A DNA stretch of 45,597 nucleotides from Streptomyces sp. SID9727. Lineage in GTDB: Bacteria > Actinomycetota > Actinomycetes > Streptomycetales > Streptomycetaceae. How positions within the stretch are numbered: the stretch's first letter is position 1; each line of letters opens with the position of its first letter. Below, in pieces: positions 41,979-45,597 of this stretch. The stretch spans positions 1-45,597 of the forward strand of contig NZ_JAAGNI010000184.1 of NCBI RefSeq assembly GCF_010550605.1, read 5' to 3'. The notes beneath the pieces are model-generated. The model saw nothing but the letters and a program-made list of their open reading frames with translations. It searched no databases and was not told the origin of the DNA. Both the position numbers and the translations under genes were made by a program.

Positions 41979-42857
41979 CTACGAGGTGATCGTCGGCGGG
42001 TGTTCGGGGTCCGGGACGCGGTCGCTCCAGCCGCCCGGGACCGTACGGCCCTGCTGTTCGCGGAAGCGCACCGGGGCGATGCCTACGCGGCGGGCGAAGA
42101 GGCGGGAGAAGTAAGCCGGGTCGTCGTAGCCGACGCGGCGCGCGACGGCCGCCACCGGCAGGTCGCTCGTGGCGAGGAGCTCCTTCGCGCGCCCCAGCCT
42201 GATGGTGAGGAGGTAGTCCTTCGGGCTGCTTCCCGCGCCCCGGCGCACCGCGGTCCGCAGTTCGGCGGGGGTCATCCCGTGCCGGGCGGCGTGCTCGGCG
42301 ACCGACAGCGGCTGGAAGGCGTCCCGGGCGAGCGCCTGGAGGACCGGGTCGCCGTCCGGGCCGACGTCGGCGCGGGCCCGGCGCAGGGCGACCAGGAGTT
42401 CGTGCACGGCGGCCCCGGTCTCGACCTCCAGGAGCGGGTTGCCGCGCCGGGCCGCCCGGACCATCCGGCCGATCGCGGCGCGCGGGGCGGCGGTGTCGGA
42501 GAGGGGGACCAGGGGGCGGTCGGGTTCGATGTAGCCGAGCTCGGTGTACGTGGCGGTGGCGGGCCCGGTGAAGTCCACGAAGCTCTCGTCCCAGCCGGTC
42601 GCGGGGTCGGCTCCGTAGTGGTGCGGGGTGCCCGGGGTCAGCCAGATGAGGCTGGGCGCGGTGACCGGCACCCGCCGCCCGTCCGGCCCGGCGAACCAGC
42701 CGCTGCCCGAGTGGACGACGACGGCCACGTGGTGGTCCAGGGTGCGCGGCCCGACGGTCGGCAGGGTGCCGTGCTGGAGGCCGACGCCGAGGCAGACGAG
42801 GCCGAGGCGGTGGTGGAGCGGGCTGGGCGTGAAGAAGCGCATCCAGGTGTGGTACAT
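41979..42857 (-). CDS. AraC family transcriptional regulator
   Basis: 292 residues from the ATG at 42857 (MYHTWMRFFTPSPLHHRLGL). The N-terminal cupin-like ligand domain spans about 20-170 (APSLIWLTPGTPHHYGADP). The C-terminal double helix-turn-helix at about 190-275 ends with the AraC signature VAAVARRVGYDDPAYFSRLF. It is divergent from the GH35 beta-galactosidase gene and probably activates it in response to a sugar. Confidence 0.92.
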   Translation of the reverse strand: MYHTWMRFFTPSPLHHRLGLVCLGVGLQHGTLPTVGPRTLDHHVAVVVHSGSGWFAGPDGRRVPVTAPSLIWLTPGTPHHYGADPATGWDESFVDFTGPATATYTELGYIEPDRPLVPLSDTAAPRAAIGRMVRAARRGNPLLEVETGAAVHELLVALRRARADVGPDGDPVLQALARDAFQPLSVAEHAARHGMTPAELRTAVRRGAGSSPKDYLLTIRLGRAKELLATSDLPVAAVARRVGYDDPAYFSRLFARRVGIAPVRFREQQGRTVPGGWSDRVPDPEHPPTITS

Positions 42858-42909
42858 GGGCTCCCTCCCTCCCGGCCCGGCGACTCGCGTCCAAACAGCC
42901 AAGATCTTT

Positions 42910-42919
42910 GTCCATGGAC
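42910..42919. promoter_or_regulatory. Palindrome in the araC-GH35 intergenic region
   Basis: GTCCATGGAC is a perfect 10-base palindrome about midway in the 123-base divergent gap and could be part of the operator for the AraC protein. A second half-like element, CTGGACCG, follows at about 42943. Weak evidence only. Confidence 0.3.
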
Positions 42920-42980
42920 CGGCCGCACGCCAGGGGTGAGGCTGGACCGAGACATTCCGCGCATCAGGAGAACGGGCACC

Positions 42981-44762
42981 ATGGCTGACTTCACCGTCGG
43001 GGACGACGACTTCCGGATCGACGGGAAGCCCGTACGGCTGCTGTCCGGGGCCCTGCACTACTTCCGGGTGTACGAGGGCCAGTGGGACCACCGGCTCGCG
43101 ATGCTGCGGGCGATGGGCCTGAACTGTGTGGAGACGTACGTCCCGTGGAACCTCCACGAGCCCCTGCCCGGCCGCTTCCGGGACACCGGGGCGCTGGGCC
43201 GCTTCCTGGACGCGGCGCACCGGGCCGGCCTGTGGGCGATCGTGCGCCCGGGCCCGTACATCTGCGCGGAGTGGGAGAACGGCGGGCTGCCCGCGTGGGT
43301 GACCGGCCGGTTCGGGCGGCGGGTGCGGACCCGTGACGAGGGGTACCTCGACGCGGTCCGGGCCTGGTTCGCCGAGCTGCTGCCGCAGGTCGCGGAGCGG
43401 CAGATCGACCGCGGCGGCCCCGTGATCATGGTGCAGGCCGAGAACGAGTACGGGAGTTACGGCACCGACGCGGTCCATCTGCGCCGGGTGACGGAGCTGC
43501 TGCGCGCGTACGGGGTGGAGGTGCCGCTGTTCACCTCGGACGGGCCGGAGGACCACATGCTCACCGGCGGCTCGGTGCCCGGCCTGCTCGCCACCGCCAA
43601 CTTCGGTTCGGGCGCCCGCGAGGCGTTCCGGGTGCTGCGCCGCCACCAGGCGTCGGGTCCGCTGATGTGCATGGAGTTCTGGTGCGGCTGGTTCGAGCAC
43701 TGGGGCGCGCCGCCGGTGGTGCGGGAACCGGCGCAGGCGGCCGCCGCGCTGGCGGAGATCCTGGAGTGCGGGGCGTCGGTGAACGTCTACATGGCGCACG
43801 GCGGTACGAACTTCGCCGGCTGGGCGGGTGCGAACCGTTCCGGCCCGCTCCAGGACGAGGAGCTGCTGCCGACGGTGACGTCGTACGACTACGACGCGCC
43901 GGTGGACGAGTACGGCCGGGCCACGGAGAAGTTCCGGCTGTTCCGGGAGGTCCTCGCCGGGTACGCGGACGGGCCGCTGCCCCCGCCGCCGCCCGAGCCC
44001 GTCGGGCTCGCCGCCCCGGTCCGGGCGGAGCTGACCGAGTGGGCGCCGCTGGACGCGGTGCTGGAGGCGCTGGGGGACGAGGAGGCGGCGGAGTCCGGGG
44101 TGCCGCCGACGTTCGAGGAGCTGGGGGTGGACCGCGGTCTGGTGCGCTACCGGGTCGCCGTGCCGGGTCCGCGCCGCCCGTACACGCTGGCCGTCGCGGG
44201 GCTGCGGGACCGTGCGGTGGTGTACGTGGACGGGGTGCGCCGGGGCGTCCTGAGCGAGGGGGCCGCCGCGCTGGCGGAGCCGGTGGCCGGGCCCGCCGAG
44301 GTGGAGCTGTGGGTGGAGTCGCTGGGCCGGGTCAATTACGGGCCGCGCCTGGGCGAGCCGAAGGGCGTCACCGGGGGTGTCCTCCACGAGCGCCAGTATC
44401 TGCACGGGGTGCGGGCGCGGGCGCTGCGGCTGGACGCGTTCGAGGAGCCGGGCGCGGTGGCGGGTGTGCCGTTCGCGCCGGTCGACGGGGAGGGCGGGAC
44501 GGGCCTGTACCGGGGCACGTTCGAGCTGGCGGCGGGCGCGGACCACGCGGGGCTCGGACTCCCGGGCTGGACGCGGGGGTTCGTCTGGGTGAACGGCTTC
44601 TGCCTGGGCCGGTACTGGTCGGCGGGCCCGCAGCACACGCTGTACGTGCCGGGTCCGGTGCTGCGGGACGGGGTCAACGAGGTGTGGGTGCTGGAGACGG
44701 AGGGCGCGGGCGCGCGGTACGTCGAGCTGGGCCCGGGGCTGCCGGTCCGGGCCGGCGGCTGA
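42981..44762 (+). CDS. GH35 beta-galactosidase, intracellular
   Basis: 593 residues from the ATG at 42981, with CAGGAG 10 bases upstream. The catalytic TIM barrel occupies about 10-320: GALHYFRV, ETYVPWNLHEP, RPGPYICAEWENGGLP, the acid/base Glu156 in QAENEYGSYG and the nucleophile Glu232 in MEFWCGWFEHWG. Two C-terminal beta domains follow, ending with FVWVNGFCLGRYW. There is no signal peptide, so it should hydrolyse imported galactosides, for example galacto-oligosaccharides. Regulation by the divergent AraC protein is likely. Confidence 0.94.
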   Translation: MADFTVGDDDFRIDGKPVRLLSGALHYFRVYEGQWDHRLAMLRAMGLNCVETYVPWNLHEPLPGRFRDTGALGRFLDAAHRAGLWAIVRPGPYICAEWENGGLPAWVTGRFGRRVRTRDEGYLDAVRAWFAELLPQVAERQIDRGGPVIMVQAENEYGSYGTDAVHLRRVTELLRAYGVEVPLFTSDGPEDHMLTGGSVPGLLATANFGSGAREAFRVLRRHQASGPLMCMEFWCGWFEHWGAPPVVREPAQAAAALAEILECGASVNVYMAHGGTNFAGWAGANRSGPLQDEELLPTVTSYDYDAPVDEYGRATEKFRLFREVLAGYADGPLPPPPPEPVGLAAPVRAELTEWAPLDAVLEALGDEEAAESGVPPTFEELGVDRGLVRYRVAVPGPRRPYTLAVAGLRDRAVVYVDGVRRGVLSEGAAALAEPVAGPAEVELWVESLGRVNYGPRLGEPKGVTGGVLHERQYLHGVRARALRLDAFEEPGAVAGVPFAPVDGEGGTGLYRGTFELAAGADHAGLGLPGWTRGFVWVNGFCLGRYWSAGPQHTLYVPGPVLRDGVNEVWVLETEGAGARYVELGPGLPVRAGG

Positions 44763-44833
44763 CAACCTCGGGGCTCCTTCCCCGGTTTACGTGAGTGAGG
44801 AGTCGGGCCGGAGCGACGAGCGGGGGTACGGAC

Positions 44834-45597
44834 ATGCCGGACAGCCCTCGCCGCAGCCCCGTCGAGCACGGGTTCCCGCATCTGGCGACGGTCCGCTCGG
44901 CGATCACCGCGCTGTACCGGAGGCTGTCGCCCGACGGCGTCCAGCGGTTCGCGCCGAGCCTCGCCCCGGCCGACGCCGCGTTCGCCGCCGCGGACGATCT
45001 GCACCTGGGCGCGCAGCGGGTGGCGCGGGCGATGGTGCACCACTACCGGCTGCCGGACGCCCGGGTGATCGTGGCGTTCCGGTCGATGGAGCACGCGGGG
45101 AGCGTCGAACTCGCGTCGGGGCCGGAGTACTTCGTGGAGCTGAACGACCGCTTCCGCACCCATCGCCGGGACATCGGCGCGGCCCTGTCGCACGAGGTCG
45201 CCCATGTGCTGCTGCACCGGCTGGGCCTGGAGTTCCCCGGCACGCGCGACAACGAGATCCTCACGGATACGGCGGCGGCGTACCTCGGGGCGGGGTGGCT
45301 GCTGCTGGACGCGTTCCGCGAGGACGCGACGTCCAGCCAGAAGCTGGGGTACCTGACGCCGGAGGAGTTCGGGTACGTGCTGGCCAAGCGGGCGCTGGTG
45401 TTCGGCGAGGACCCCTCGCCGTGGTTCACCAGTCCGCAGGCGTACGCCGCGTACACGGAGGGCCGGGCGCGGGCGCTGCGGGATGCGGCGCAGCCGCCGC
45501 TGACGGCTGCGGGGTGGGCGGGGCGGCGGCGTTACGCGCGTGACCGGCGGTCGGTGGCCGGGGTGCCCGGGGGGCCGTACGCCTTCGAGGCGGCGGC
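44834..45597 (+). CDS. HExxH metallopeptidase-like protein, incomplete at window end
   Basis: At least 254 residues, with the frame still open at the last base. The ATG at 44834 begins MPDSPRRSPVEHGFPHLATV. A zinc-type motif SHEVAHVLLHRLG lies at about 119-131, followed by DNEILTDTAAAYLGAGWLLL, whose acidic residues could provide the third ligand as in gluzincin-like or ImmA/IrrE-like peptidases. No transmembrane segment or signal peptide is seen. I do not recognise a named family; it may be an intracellular protease or an inactive relative. The preceding 71 bases contain nothing clear besides a GGGGG ribosome-site candidate. Confidence 0.65.
   Translation, partial: MPDSPRRSPVEHGFPHLATVRSAITALYRRLSPDGVQRFAPSLAPADAAFAAADDLHLGAQRVARAMVHHYRLPDARVIVAFRSMEHAGSVELASGPEYFVELNDRFRTHRRDIGAALSHEVAHVLLHRLGLEFPGTRDNEILTDTAAAYLGAGWLLLDAFREDATSSQKLGYLTPEEFGYVLAKRALVFGEDPSPWFTSPQAYAAYTEGRARALRDAAQPPLTAAGWAGRRRYARDRRSVAGVPGGPYAFEAA

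Overview
The window looks like chromosome of a Streptomyces or a close relative. Base composition is very GC-rich with G/C in nearly every third codon position, there is a Tat/lipoprotein-rich secretome, Streptomyces-type intergenic repeats are present, and the order hrpB-like / lytic transglycosylase / polA / YdeP-like / thioesterase / liv operon / ANTAR regulator / pyk matches, as far as I remember, the S. coelicolor SCO2003-SCO2018 neighbourhood. Gene functions below come from reading motifs; no database search was run.

Bases 1-22945 are mostly conserved core. They hold the tail of an HrpB helicase, a secreted lytic transglycosylase, a DUF4184 membrane protein, DNA polymerase I, a YdeP-type molybdopterin oxidoreductase, a hotdog thioesterase, a complete five-gene branched-chain amino acid ABC transporter (livKHMGF), an ANTAR response regulator resembling PdtaR, a tRNA-Leu(CAA), pyruvate kinase, a SIMPL protein, a Tat-exported CpdB/5'-nucleotidase and a cell-wall hydrolase. 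The odd item is a free-standing two-motif LAGLIDADG protein directly behind the tRNA-Leu terminator, with a rare TTA leucine codon at codon 8.

Bases 23166-28772 carry, on the minus strand, aminopeptidase N followed by a translationally coupled pair resembling desferrioxamine DesA (PLP decarboxylase) and DesB (lysine N6-monooxygenase). No DesC or DesD partner and no recognisable iron box are present. A 24-bp inverted repeat lies between pepN and the pair.

Bases 28900-41569 form what I consider the most interesting system: an 11-gene minus-strand operon (39788 to 29541) with a divergent MFS transporter at one end and a convergent MarR regulator at the other. It encodes an aldehyde dehydrogenase, an extradiol-type VOC dioxygenase with all metal ligands, an aspartate-dehydrogenase-like enzyme, an alpha/beta hydrolase, a cupin, two SDRs (one without the catalytic Ser-Tyr-Lys), a ThDP-dependent enzyme, a VanB-type reductase, a 73-residue helix-turn-helix protein and a Rieske oxygenase. 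This reads as a catabolic pathway for an aromatic or heteroaromatic compound: uptake by the MFS protein, activation by Rieske oxygenase plus reductase, ring cleavage by the VOC enzyme, then processing by dehydrogenases, hydrolase and ThDP enzyme. The substrate is not evident. CTTA/TAAG inverted repeats overlap both predicted divergent promoters and a related one lies before the MarR gene, suggesting one regulon.

Bases 41621-45597 hold a monofunctional chorismate mutase and an AraC regulator (minus strand), a divergent intracellular GH35 beta-galactosidase, and the start of an HExxH metallopeptidase-like protein cut by the window end.
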